The position numbers were made by a program, and so were the translations under genes. This document shows, piece by piece, positions 1 to 6,014 of a DNA stretch of 6,014 bases (position 1 is the stretch's first letter; every line of letters begins with the position of its first letter). Origin of the DNA: Rhodopirellula sp. (lineage in GTDB: Bacteria; Planctomycetota; Planctomycetia; Pirellulales; Pirellulaceae); assembly GCA_002714565.1 (NCBI GenBank), contig PAXU01000096.1:17208-23221 (forward strand), read 5' to 3'. The notes beneath the pieces were generated by a model, which worked only from the letters and a program-made list of their open reading frames with translations, did not search any database and had not been told where the DNA came from.

Positions 1-119
1 ACTGTGGATTCATACGAGACCAATTCTTGGCCGTCCGTTACATCATCCTCACTCAACGCGAACGCTGGATAGTACAGCAGAGTAAGGATTAGCGAAGCAA
101 TTTTAAGATATGTTTGCAT
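1..119 (-). CDS. Secreted protein of unknown function, N-terminal fragment (cut by the left edge)
   Basis: Reading leftwards from an ATG at 117-119, the frame is open for 39 codons to the window edge. The encoded start is a clear Sec-type signal peptide: a short n-region (MQTYLK), a hydrophobic core (about residues 7-15, IASLILTLL) and a c-region ending in PAFA, with likely cleavage after residue 21. An acidic stretch (LSEDDVTDGQE) follows. The ATG lies 25 bp beyond the stop of the DUF1549/DUF1553 gene on the same strand, so the gene is probably the next member of that operon. No good Shine-Dalgarno sequence precedes it. The visible part is too short to place in a family. In planctomycetes, genes next to DUF1501/DUF1549 pairs often encode further secreted proteins, but nothing here identifies this one. 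Confidence 0.7.
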   Translation of the reverse strand, partial: MQTYLKIASLILTLLYYPAFALSEDDVTDGQELVSYEST

Positions 120-144
120 GGCAAAAATGATCAATTACGACCAC

Positions 145-2601
145 TTATCGGTTAAATAAAAATTCCCGTGATGTTAATACACTCCAATAGAGATCTTCCA
201 GCACAATGCGACGATCTTCTTCCGGTGTTTCCGCATCAATAATCTCACTCAATCGCGCAACTTCCTCTTCCGTTGCATACCGCCCGATCGCGGACAAATA
301 GAGTCGTTGGATAATATCTTTAGAACTCGCCATCTCCTTCATTGAGACGGCAATAACATTCTCGTTACTTTGCAATTTCGAGTTCAGCGTGTCGCCATTA
401 TAAAGATGAAGAACCTGGGTCATACTGGGCTCGTCACTACGTTCGCATTCGCAGGTGATGATGCGATCAGGTCGGCCAAACGTTGAGAGAAAGTAGTTCG
501 CTACGTTGGAATCCGGTAACTGCAATGCCCGGGTACCTTTATCATGCCCGGCGAATTCCGTTGGTACACCTGTCACAGTACTCAGTGCATCAAGTAACAC
601 CTCGGCTTTCAGACGCTTCGGGTAATAGCGGGAATAGAAGCGTGTATCTGTTTCGTTCCCGTCGACGCGTTCACTCGATCGTTGATACGTCGTTGAAAGC
701 ATGATCGCACGCATTAAGGCGCGAAGATCATACTTATTTTCAGTCAGGTATTCGGCAATGGCGTTTAGAAGGTTTTCGTTTGATGCCGGGTTCGTGACCC
801 GCAAATCATCCACGCGTTCAACGAGCCCCACACCCAGATAGTTCGCCCAAATGCGGTTCGCGATGGATCGTGCAAAGTACGGATTTTCAGGGGAAGTCAG
901 CCACTGTGCAAGAACAATACGTCGATCACCTGTCGCTGAGAATGGCACCGCCTCTGCATCAAGCGGTCTAGGCGATTGCGGCCTACCGGTGCTCGGTTGC
1001 AGAAGCTCACCCTGAGTATCGCTAAATATAACCCGTTTAGCATCGCCGGCGTTATTGCCTTCCCCCCAGCCTTTAGCCCGCACACGCGAGAACATATTGG
1101 CCATGCCGTAATACTGGTCGTTTGTCCACTTTTCCAGCGGGTGATTGTGGCATTTCGCACAATTGATTGACAGACCCATGAACGCCTGTGATACCGTTTC
1201 TGCCATGTCTTCCGGAGACTGATGAAGCGAATAAAAGTTTGCCGCGCCATTAACGAGCGTCGAGCCACTCGCCGTGACAATTTGCCGCACAAATTCATCC
1301 CAGGGCAGATTACTATCAACACGTTCGCGTATCCACTTGTAATACGAATCCACGGCTGCTTTTGGAAGCACCGCACTGTTAACTAGGAGGAGATCTGACC
1401 ATTTGTATGACCAGTAATCAACGAATTCACTTCGCTGCAGGAGCGCCTCGACCAGCCGTGCGCGCTTTTCGACCGAAGGTGTCTCATCCTCCAAAAATGC
1501 CGTCAGTTCTCCATGAGTGGGTAGGATACCGCTGGAATCGAGAAAGGTTCTTCGGACAAAGGTCGCATCGTCACACAGTGGTGACGGAGGCACTCGTAAC
1601 TTTTTGAGCTTTTCATTTACTAGTTCGTCGATGAAATTTGCTGCAGGTTCATTTTCAAATGCATTTTTCGGCAAATTGTTTTCAAATGGGACGCTTACAA
1701 ACGCCAATTGATTGATATTCAAATACCAAACTTTGATGGCGCCTTCACCCGGCCCCACAACGGACACCTCACCGTGATCCCCAACCAACGCCACATTTTG
1801 ATTCACGGTTTTGTATTTTGCCCATCGCGTGACATCTTCTGTCGAGCCATCTGAGAAATGTGCTAACACTACAAGCTGTTGTGCATCACCTGGCTTTTGA
1901 GATGAGTAGCGTGGCAACACCTCAAGGTTGTCAATTACTGCATCGGAGTCGCTGGGCCCTACTGTGCCCTCTGCAATCCACTCTGCTAATACGCGGTATT
2001 CGATTTCATTTACATCCAGCCTCACACCTCCTTTGTGTGGCACGACGCCCGTCGGTTTCGTCAATAACAGGCTGCGCCCCGGGTCAGTTGGCACAATGCG
2101 ACGACCTCGCGCCTGACGAGTCAAGTAGGAATAATCAGCCGCTAAGTCAAAACCAAACAAGGTCAGCCTGAAGCCGTTCTGGCCAGCACGCGCGCCGTGA
2201 CAAGCACCTGAGTTACATCCAGCTTTACTTAGGACTGATTCAACGTGGTTACGAAAACTCCAGCGAAATTCCTTCTCTTGCCCGGTAACATGGACTTCCG
2301 CCTGCGATTCTCCAGCCTCGCTTTTAACGGTAACCATCGCGGTTCCGTTTCCAACTGGCACTGCACGACCGTCGATTACTTTTACGACCGATTCATCTGA
2401 GCTGCCAAACTCGAGACCTTCGGTCACTTGGCCGAGATATTCGCCGGACTCTTTCTCTTGGACAACCAGTTGTTGTCTGGCCTGAGTTGTGGATAACTTA
2501 ACGACGCCCGGGATCAATTCTATCTCCGCCTGGGCGGCTACATTGCTAACTAACACTGCAATTACAGCGAGTAGCGGTCTGGCAATATTCCGCTTTGTCA
2601 C
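145..2601 (-). CDS. Secreted Ig-like / DUF1549 / DUF1553 (planctomycete cytochrome-type) protein
   Basis: This is a large exported protein of a family expanded in Planctomycetes. Its biochemical role is not established; heme binding is often suggested. The frame is open up to an ATG at 2667 (840 aa). I prefer the GTG at 2601 (818 aa), because it gives a compact signal peptide (TKRNIAR, then PLLAVIAVLV, then SNVAAQA) with a GGGGG run just upstream. The ATG start would add 22 residues with a second hydrophobic stretch. In 840-aa numbering, residues 49-128 form a Big_2-like Ig domain. A C-x4-CH motif (CNSGACHG, C151/C156/H157) follows, with the conserved AGQNGFRLTLFGFD. A second Ig-like segment spans about 246-328. 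DUF1549 covers about 345-515 and ends in CAKCHNHPLEKW, a CxxCH motif (C503/C506/H507). DUF1553 covers about 583-840, with NRIWANYLGVGLV, FGRPDRIITCECER and the terminal SREFLFNR. The gene looks intact. It lies downstream of the DUF1501 gene on the same strand, the usual partnership. Confidence 0.93.
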   Translation of the reverse strand: MTKRNIARPLLAVIAVLVSNVAAQAEIELIPGVVKLSTTQARQQLVVQEKESGEYLGQVTEGLEFGSSDESVVKVIDGRAVPVGNGTAMVTVKSEAGESQAEVHVTGQEKEFRWSFRNHVESVLSKAGCNSGACHGARAGQNGFRLTLFGFDLAADYSYLTRQARGRRIVPTDPGRSLLLTKPTGVVPHKGGVRLDVNEIEYRVLAEWIAEGTVGPSDSDAVIDNLEVLPRYSSQKPGDAQQLVVLAHFSDGSTEDVTRWAKYKTVNQNVALVGDHGEVSVVGPGEGAIKVWYLNINQLAFVSVPFENNLPKNAFENEPAANFIDELVNEKLKKLRVPPSPLCDDATFVRRTFLDSSGILPTHGELTAFLEDETPSVEKRARLVEALLQRSEFVDYWSYKWSDLLLVNSAVLPKAAVDSYYKWIRERVDSNLPWDEFVRQIVTASGSTLVNGAANFYSLHQSPEDMAETVSQAFMGLSINCAKCHNHPLEKWTNDQYYGMANMFSRVRAKGWGEGNNAGDAKRVIFSDTQGELLQPSTGRPQSPRPLDAEAVPFSATGDRRIVLAQWLTSPENPYFARSIANRIWANYLGVGLVERVDDLRVTNPASNENLLNAIAEYLTENKYDLRALMRAIMLSTTYQRSSERVDGNETDTRFYSRYYPKRLKAEVLLDALSTVTGVPTEFAGHDKGTRALQLPDSNVANYFLSTFGRPDRIITCECERSDEPSMTQVLHLYNGDTLNSKLQSNENVIAVSMKEMASSKDIIQRLYLSAIGRYATEEEVARLSEIIDAETPEEDRRIVLEDLYWSVLTSREFLFNR

Positions 2602-2710
2602 GATTGCCCCCAAAATAATTCCAACACAGTAAAACATTATGCTGCTTTTACATACACGCCGCAGCATGTTTAGTCACACGTCTGACGTTCCCAAGTTATC
2701 CTGCAGCTAT

Positions 2711-4087
2711 TTAGAACAAGTCTTCGATGGCTTCAGTACCAAAGTCCACAACCGGGAATGGGCGACCCGCAGGACCTGGCAGCGTTGTTTCCAAATCAAC
2801 TCCGAGGCTACGGTAAATCGTCGCGACAATTTCCGATGGTTGTACAGCTTGCTCAGCTGGATAGCCACCAATTTCGTCACTAGACCCGACCACCCGGCCA
2901 CCTTGTACTCCGCCACCGGCAAAATATGCACTAAAGCATTGTGGCCAATGGTCACGGCCGCCGGCAGGATTAATCCGTGGTGTACGGCCGAATTCAGCGA
3001 GATTGCATACGAGCGTGTTTTCCAGCAACCCTCGCTGATGTAGATCCTCGATCAACGCCGAATATGCCTGATCGTACATTGGAGCAACAATATCCTTCAT
3101 GCCCTCAATAGACGTAAAGGGTTTGCTGCCATGGATGTCCCAGGTAATCTCGTTAAACACGGTTAAAAATGTATTAACGGTGATAAATCGCACTCCAGAT
3201 TCGATCAGGCGTCTCGCTAGCAAACAGCATTGTCCAAATCGGTTTTCCCCATAACGCTCTCGAACTGCTTTCGGTTCACTCGCCAAATCAAATGCCTTAC
3301 GCGCCTTCGCACTCGTCATTAATCGGAACGCAGCATCAAAATTATTGTCCAGCAGCTTTGCGTTTTCACTACTTTCAAACCCCTTCACGGTATCTTCCAC
3401 GACCTCGCGAAGTTTCTTGCGACGTGATAACCGCGCGTCTCCTATTTCCTGAGGCGGCAATAGATCCGGAACTTTAAAGTCTGGCTTCGATGGGTCCGCC
3501 ATCAGATTAAACGGATCGAATGCTTTTCCAAGAAACCCAGCATCCTGACCATGCGGGAGGTTTCCGCCCGTGGACCCCATCGGCTCGGGCAAGACTACGT
3601 GACCAGGCAAATCATCCCGACGACCTCGCAAATACTCCATGGCACAGCCCGCGTGTGGTGTATTGATACCGCCGGTAAATAAGCGTCCGGTTTGCATCAT
3701 CTGATGCCCAGTGTCATGAACGGCAGCTGCCGTGTGATAACAGCTGCGGACCAATGAAAACTTATCTGCAACTTTTGCGTGCTTCGGTAGTATCTCGCTA
3801 AGCATCATCTCCGGAGATGCAGTTTGAATCGGCTTGAAAGGTCCGCGGATCTCTGCGGCAGCATCCGGCTTTGGGTCAAACGTATCGAGCTGACTGGGTG
3901 CACCCAGATTAAAGATCATGATGACGTTTTTTTCGTCGTTGCCGTCATCGACAGCACCTTTTGCTCTGGCAGCCATAAGCTGGGGTAAAGTAATTCCAAC
4001 TGCACCTAGTGAGCCTACTTGAATAAAGTCACGACGCGTTACACCATCACATGTCGTAACGCTTCCCTCGCCATGAATACGCAGCAT
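2711..4087 (-). CDS. DUF1501 family protein with Tat signal (sulfatase/alkaline-phosphatase-like fold)
   Basis: The 458-aa product is a full-length DUF1501 protein, a family related to the sulfatase/alkaline phosphatase superfamily whose substrate is unknown. Residues 17-22 (TRRDFI) form a twin-arginine motif, followed by a weakly hydrophobic stretch (about 24-38) and a probable AARA cleavage site near residue 42. Export by the Tat pathway, as a folded protein, is therefore likely. Family signatures are GAPSQLDTFDPKPD (62-75), AEIRGPFKPI (78-87), LVRSCYH (112-118), TWDIHG (315-320), EFGRTPRIN (365-373), GRDHWP (377-382), SSDEIGGYP (402-410) and PAGRPFPVV (439-447). D68, D317, H319, D379 and H380 are candidate metal ligands by analogy with the superfamily; this is not proven. 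The commoner GGPSH is GAPSQ here, so the histidine is replaced. A weak AAGG lies 9 nt before the ATG. The gene precedes the DUF1549/DUF1553 gene and is probably co-transcribed with it. Confidence 0.95.
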   Translation of the reverse strand: MLRIHGEGSVTTCDGVTRRDFIQVGSLGAVGITLPQLMAARAKGAVDDGNDEKNVIMIFNLGAPSQLDTFDPKPDAAAEIRGPFKPIQTASPEMMLSEILPKHAKVADKFSLVRSCYHTAAAVHDTGHQMMQTGRLFTGGINTPHAGCAMEYLRGRRDDLPGHVVLPEPMGSTGGNLPHGQDAGFLGKAFDPFNLMADPSKPDFKVPDLLPPQEIGDARLSRRKKLREVVEDTVKGFESSENAKLLDNNFDAAFRLMTSAKARKAFDLASEPKAVRERYGENRFGQCCLLARRLIESGVRFITVNTFLTVFNEITWDIHGSKPFTSIEGMKDIVAPMYDQAYSALIEDLHQRGLLENTLVCNLAEFGRTPRINPAGGRDHWPQCFSAYFAGGGVQGGRVVGSSDEIGGYPAEQAVQPSEIVATIYRSLGVDLETTLPGPAGRPFPVVDFGTEAIEDLF

Positions 4088-4246
4088 TTCTCGACGCCTT
4101 ATATACCGTTAGGATTCCGTCATTTTCCAACACAACTGTGCTCAATGACTCCATACCTAAGGCTACCAAAACCGGTTAGCATCTACAATCGAAGAGTACC
4201 GCGGACGAATTCGTATAATCCAAACTCGCCGACTAATGCAAAATCC

Positions 4247-4885
4247 CTACCGCGCTGCACGTAGTTTTGCTAAAAGCAAGGCGACCTTCGCGTGCACGTT
4301 AGAATTAGCGCGAACAACAAGTACATGCAAAGGTGGGTAGTAGACCATAACGGCCTGTCCGCCTTTTGATTCCCATACATTCGGATCAACCGTTGATTCA
4401 ATCAGATCAATCAATTGTCGCGCACTATCCAGCTCCGCGGCACCGGCATTACCTCCTAGGCCTAAGCCACTCGTTACACCCCCACCTAATGAATCCGCTA
4501 ATCTCATTTGATCCATCAACGAGTTCACCAGCAAACTGCCTTTGTCTACCACCCCACTACGCTCCGCTCGCAATAACTTCCTCTTTAACTCATCCCGCAC
4601 GTGGAGCATTCTGCCACGTAAGACAACGCGATGTCCGTTTAGTGTTGGGCTAATGGGGAGCTTCGGATGCTGCATAATCTCCGAATACAATTCCACCATG
4701 GCATAAATACAATCAGCCTGTTCGAATTGGCTGTTACTGGTCGATTCGGCATTTAGCCATGCTTTAATTTCACGATTGATCTCTATAAAAGTACGTGCAC
4801 CGATTGCCGTACTATTCATCAAGAACAGCACAAAAAGAACACCAAGGCTCTTGGCGATCTGTTTCACAAATATTATTCTCATCAC
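4247..4885 (-). CDS. Small secreted protein with secretin-like C-terminal motif, function unknown
   Basis: The product is a 212-aa exported protein. GTG at 4885 is directly followed by ATG at 4882, so the true start could be either; they differ by one residue. An N-terminal signal peptide is evident: basic MMRIIFVKQIAKS, hydrophobic LGVLFVLFLM and a c-region ending AIGA, with likely cleavage after residue 30. Residues 32-130 are mainly charged and probably helical. A glycine-rich linker (about 134-147) leads to the C-terminal block at 157-209. That block (DLIESTVDPNVWES, GGQA, PPLHVLVVRANSNVH, LLLAKLR) matches the short secretin/TonB N-domain-like pattern seen repeatedly in planctomycete proteins. 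No secretin barrel follows, so it is not a pore; a periplasmic binding or scaffold role is conceivable but unsupported. It is divergent from the thioredoxin-fold gene (145-bp gap) and 159 bp upstream of the DUF1501 gene, so co-transcription with the latter is uncertain. Confidence 0.85.
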   Translation of the reverse strand: MMRIIFVKQIAKSLGVLFVLFLMNSTAIGARTFIEINREIKAWLNAESTSNSQFEQADCIYAMVELYSEIMQHPKLPISPTLNGHRVVLRGRMLHVRDELKRKLLRAERSGVVDKGSLLVNSLMDQMRLADSLGGGVTSGLGLGGNAGAAELDSARQLIDLIESTVDPNVWESKGGQAVMVYYPPLHVLVVRANSNVHAKVALLLAKLRAAR

Positions 4886-4909
4886 GGTACCGCGTCGCTT
4901 AATTCAGTG

Positions 4910-4935
4910 CCTTGGGGACAATTGGTTAACCAGCC
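4910..4935 (+). repeat. Copy 1 of a block shared by the two plus-strand upstream regions
   Basis: The block reads CCTTGGGGAC (4910-4919) running directly into AATTGGTTAACCAGCC. A similar block occurs at 5602-5640, with a 12-nt insertion between its two halves. This copy ends 95 bp before the ATG of the thioredoxin-fold gene and contains the perfect palindrome TGGTTAACCA (4923-4932). It could be an operator or promoter element, a small duplication remnant, or coincidence. No convincing -35/-10 pair accompanies it. Confidence 0.3.
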
Positions 4936-5030
4936 TACCTACACCTGTCATTTTACGCATGGACGCCTTGCCACACCAATCCGCTAAATGGCAGCCACGA
5001 CCGCCTTACATCACAAAGTGAAAGAACACG

Positions 5031-5600
5031 ATGATCCCACAAAACGTAGCACGCGACCTTGTCGATGACAGCCTCTCGTATCAGGATTTTCTTGCGAGAC
5101 ATGGAAGTCCTGGCGATATCAAAAACTGGACAGACGTAAATGAGTCGTGTTCGCTCTCTGACGAACAGGCAGACCTTTTAAGTTCTTTTTCACGTCAACT
5201 CCACGTCGTCTGTATCGCCGGCGCGTGGTGCGGTGATTGTGTCAGACAAGGGCCGATCCTAAATCACATCGCGTCAGCTAGCGACCAAATTAACCTGCTG
5301 TTTATCGATCGCGATGCGTTGGCCGAAGAATTCAAAGCGACCTGGACAGTTTGTGGTGGGCTACGTGTACCTCAAGTTCTCTTCTTTAATGAGGATTATC
5401 AGTTTCTAGGCCATGCTGGTGACCGGACAATTACACGGTACCGGAAACTCGCAAGATTGGCCTTAGGAGATGAGGCACCCATCAACACAAGCTTCGACCA
5501 ATCACAGAAAACTGTTTTGGAAGACTGGCTTGAAGAATTTGAACGAATTCACCTTATTGCACGCTTGTCGCCACGATTGCGACAAAAGCACGCAGATTAG
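5031..5600 (+). CDS. Thioredoxin-fold protein with WCGDC active site
   Basis: The 189-aa product is a cytoplasmic thioredoxin-fold protein; no signal peptide or membrane segment is visible. The core runs from about residue 57 to 145: a beta strand (HVVCIAG), the redox motif WCGDC (W66, C67, C70) followed by VRQGPIL, a second strand (INLLFIDRD, 87-95), and the cis-proline motif RVPQ (P114) followed by VLFF. The WCGDC motif with a GP a few residues later recalls the Thioredoxin_9-type group rather than classical WCGPC thioredoxin. An N-terminal extension of about 55 residues and a charged C-terminal helix (about 157-189) lengthen it well beyond a minimal thioredoxin of about 105 aa. ATG 5031 is the first start after an in-frame TGA at 5019-5021. 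The ribosome binding site is weak (only GAAAGAA nearby). It is a probable thiol-disulfide oxidoreductase or reductase with unknown partner. The SufE gene lies 130 bp downstream on the same strand. Confidence 0.9.
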   Translation: MIPQNVARDLVDDSLSYQDFLARHGSPGDIKNWTDVNESCSLSDEQADLLSSFSRQLHVVCIAGAWCGDCVRQGPILNHIASASDQINLLFIDRDALAEEFKATWTVCGGLRVPQVLFFNEDYQFLGHAGDRTITRYRKLARLALGDEAPINTSFDQSQKTVLEDWLEEFERIHLIARLSPRLRQKHAD

Positions 5601-5601
5601 T

Positions 5602-5640
5602 CCTTTGGGACGACGATTGGATGCAATTGGCTAAACAGTC
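5602..5640 (+). repeat. Copy 2 of the shared upstream block
   Basis: CCTTTGGGAC (5602-5611) is followed by 12 nt and then CAATTGGCTAAACAGTC (5624-5640). The second half matches copy 1 at 14 of 17 positions and the first half at 9 of 10. The block lies just after the stop of the thioredoxin-fold gene and ends 90 bp before the proposed SufE start, nearly the same distance as copy 1 has to its gene. ATTGG occurs twice here (5616-5620 and 5626-5630). Confidence 0.3.
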
Positions 5641-5719
5641 CTTGTGCATTCGCTTATTGCCAAAAAGAATAGAAATAGTGCCCTCGGACTACCGACAACT
5701 TTTGTGAATTCCATTCCTC

Positions 5720-5723
5720 AGGA
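5720..5723 (+). promoter_or_regulatory. Shine-Dalgarno sequence deciding the SufE start
   Basis: AGGA lies 7 nt before the GTG at 5731. The other in-frame candidates (GTG at 5644 and 5704) lack such a site, and there is no in-frame ATG. This supports GTG 5731 as the start. It is one of the few recognisable Shine-Dalgarno sequences in the window. Confidence 0.5.
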
Positions 5724-5730
5724 TCTTGGC

Positions 5731-6014
5731 GTGACACTCATTGAAACGATCACTAAAGATGAACTCATCGAGGAGTTCGACCTCTTCGACGACTGGGAAG
5801 ACAAGTACCGTTTCATCATAGAGCTTGGAGATGGCCTGCCTGCGTTTGATGAAAGTGCGAGAATAGAATGTAACCGTGTTCAAGGTTGTGTGAGCAACGT
5901 ATGGCTCCTACCGCATGTCGGAGACGACGAACTGCTGTATTTCACCGCAGATAGTGACTCACAACTAGTCAAAGGCTTGATTGCCATCGTAATCATGCTC
6001 TTCAGCGGTAAGTC
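5731..6014 (+). CDS. sufE: SufE family Fe-S cluster assembly protein / cysteine desulfuration protein (partial, cut by the right edge)
   Basis: SufE proteins accept persulfide sulfur from a SufS-type cysteine desulfurase and pass it to the Fe-S scaffold in the cytoplasm. Starting at GTG 5731, 94 codons are visible before the window ends. The N-terminal pattern KDELIEEFDLFDDWEDKYR (residues 9-27) and FIIELGDGLP (28-37) are family signatures. CNRVQGCVSNVWL (47-59) contains the persulfide-accepting cysteine, C53, equivalent to Cys51 of E. coli SufE. The frame is open back to 5635, so GTG 5644 or 5704 could also start it. The 5731 start is preferred because of its AGGA site and because the protein then begins at the usual family position. 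A full SufE is about 140 residues, so roughly the last third is missing. No sufS, sufB or sufC is visible in the window. Confidence 0.9.
   Translation, partial: MTLIETITKDELIEEFDLFDDWEDKYRFIIELGDGLPAFDESARIECNRVQGCVSNVWLLPHVGDDELLYFTADSDSQLVKGLIAIVIMLFSGK

Noticed and set aside
897..1376. Minus-strand open frame of 159 codons inside the DUF1549/DUF1553 gene
   Set aside because: It lies wholly within the large gene in another frame; the translation shows no domain and is rich in residues typical of an out-of-frame reading.
2639..3043. Plus-strand open frame of 134 codons
   Set aside because: It is antisense to the well-supported DUF1501 coding region, with no recognisable motif or start signal.
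4100..4122. TATATA with a TTGGAA 19 nt upstream on the minus strand, before the DUF1501 gene
   Set aside because: Each box matches the sigma-70 consensus at only 4 of 6 positions, the spacing is long, and the implied leader would be only about 6 nt.
4163..4180. Imperfect hairpin GCTACC / GGTTAGC containing AACCGGTT between the small secreted gene and the DUF1501 gene
   Set aside because: The stem is short with a bulge and has no T-run on the minus strand, so it does not support a terminator call.
4214..4219. TATAAT on the plus strand in the 4088-4246 intergenic region
   Set aside because: There is no -35 match at suitable spacing and no plus-strand gene downstream for it to drive.
5563..5589. 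Inverted repeat TTGTCGC / GCGACAA (7-bp stem, 7-nt loop), extendable by GC/GC across a 2-nt bulge
   Set aside because: It lies inside the last codons of the thioredoxin-fold gene (ARLSPRLRQK) and is not followed by a T-run, so it is not a convincing terminator.
5689..5883. Minus-strand open frame of 64 codons
   Set aside because: It is the antisense of the SufE N-terminus, whose plus-strand translation matches family signatures.

Overview
The window looks like a chromosomal segment of a planctomycete or a close PVC-type bacterium. The main sign is an adjacent pair of secreted proteins of the DUF1501 and DUF1549/DUF1553 families, which are strongly expanded in Planctomycetes. Weak or absent Shine-Dalgarno sequences, several probable GTG starts and a small secreted protein with a secretin-like C-terminal motif fit this. 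The assignment is inferred from protein families; no rRNA or other phylogenetic marker is present.

Layout: the first ~4.9 kb is transcribed on the minus strand. In transcription order it holds a small secreted protein (4885 to 4247), a Tat-exported DUF1501 protein (4087 to 2711), a large Ig-like/DUF1549/DUF1553 protein (start at 2601 or 2667, ending at 145), and the first 39 codons of another secreted protein (119 to beyond the left edge). The DUF1501, DUF1549 and left-edge genes are closely spaced (43 or 109 bp, then 25 bp) and probably form one transcription unit. The small secreted gene is separated from them by 159 bp and may have its own promoter. All four products carry export signals, so this half of the window serves the cell envelope or periplasm.

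From about 4.9 kb the plus strand is used. A 145-bp divergent intergenic region (4886-5030) leads into a cytoplasmic thioredoxin-fold protein with a WCGDC active site (5031-5600). After a 130-bp gap comes a SufE-type sulfur-acceptor protein (from GTG 5731), cut by the right edge. These two are plausibly linked through thiol/persulfide chemistry, but the sequence shows only adjacency.

No tRNA, rRNA, CRISPR array, insertion sequence, phage gene or convincing intrinsic terminator was seen, and there is no gene-free stretch longer than 300 bp. Most of the window is ordinary for a planctomycete. The least explained observation is a similar sequence block (CCTTNGGGAC followed by CAATTGGYTAAMCAG) lying about 90-95 bp upstream of both the thioredoxin-fold gene and the SufE gene.
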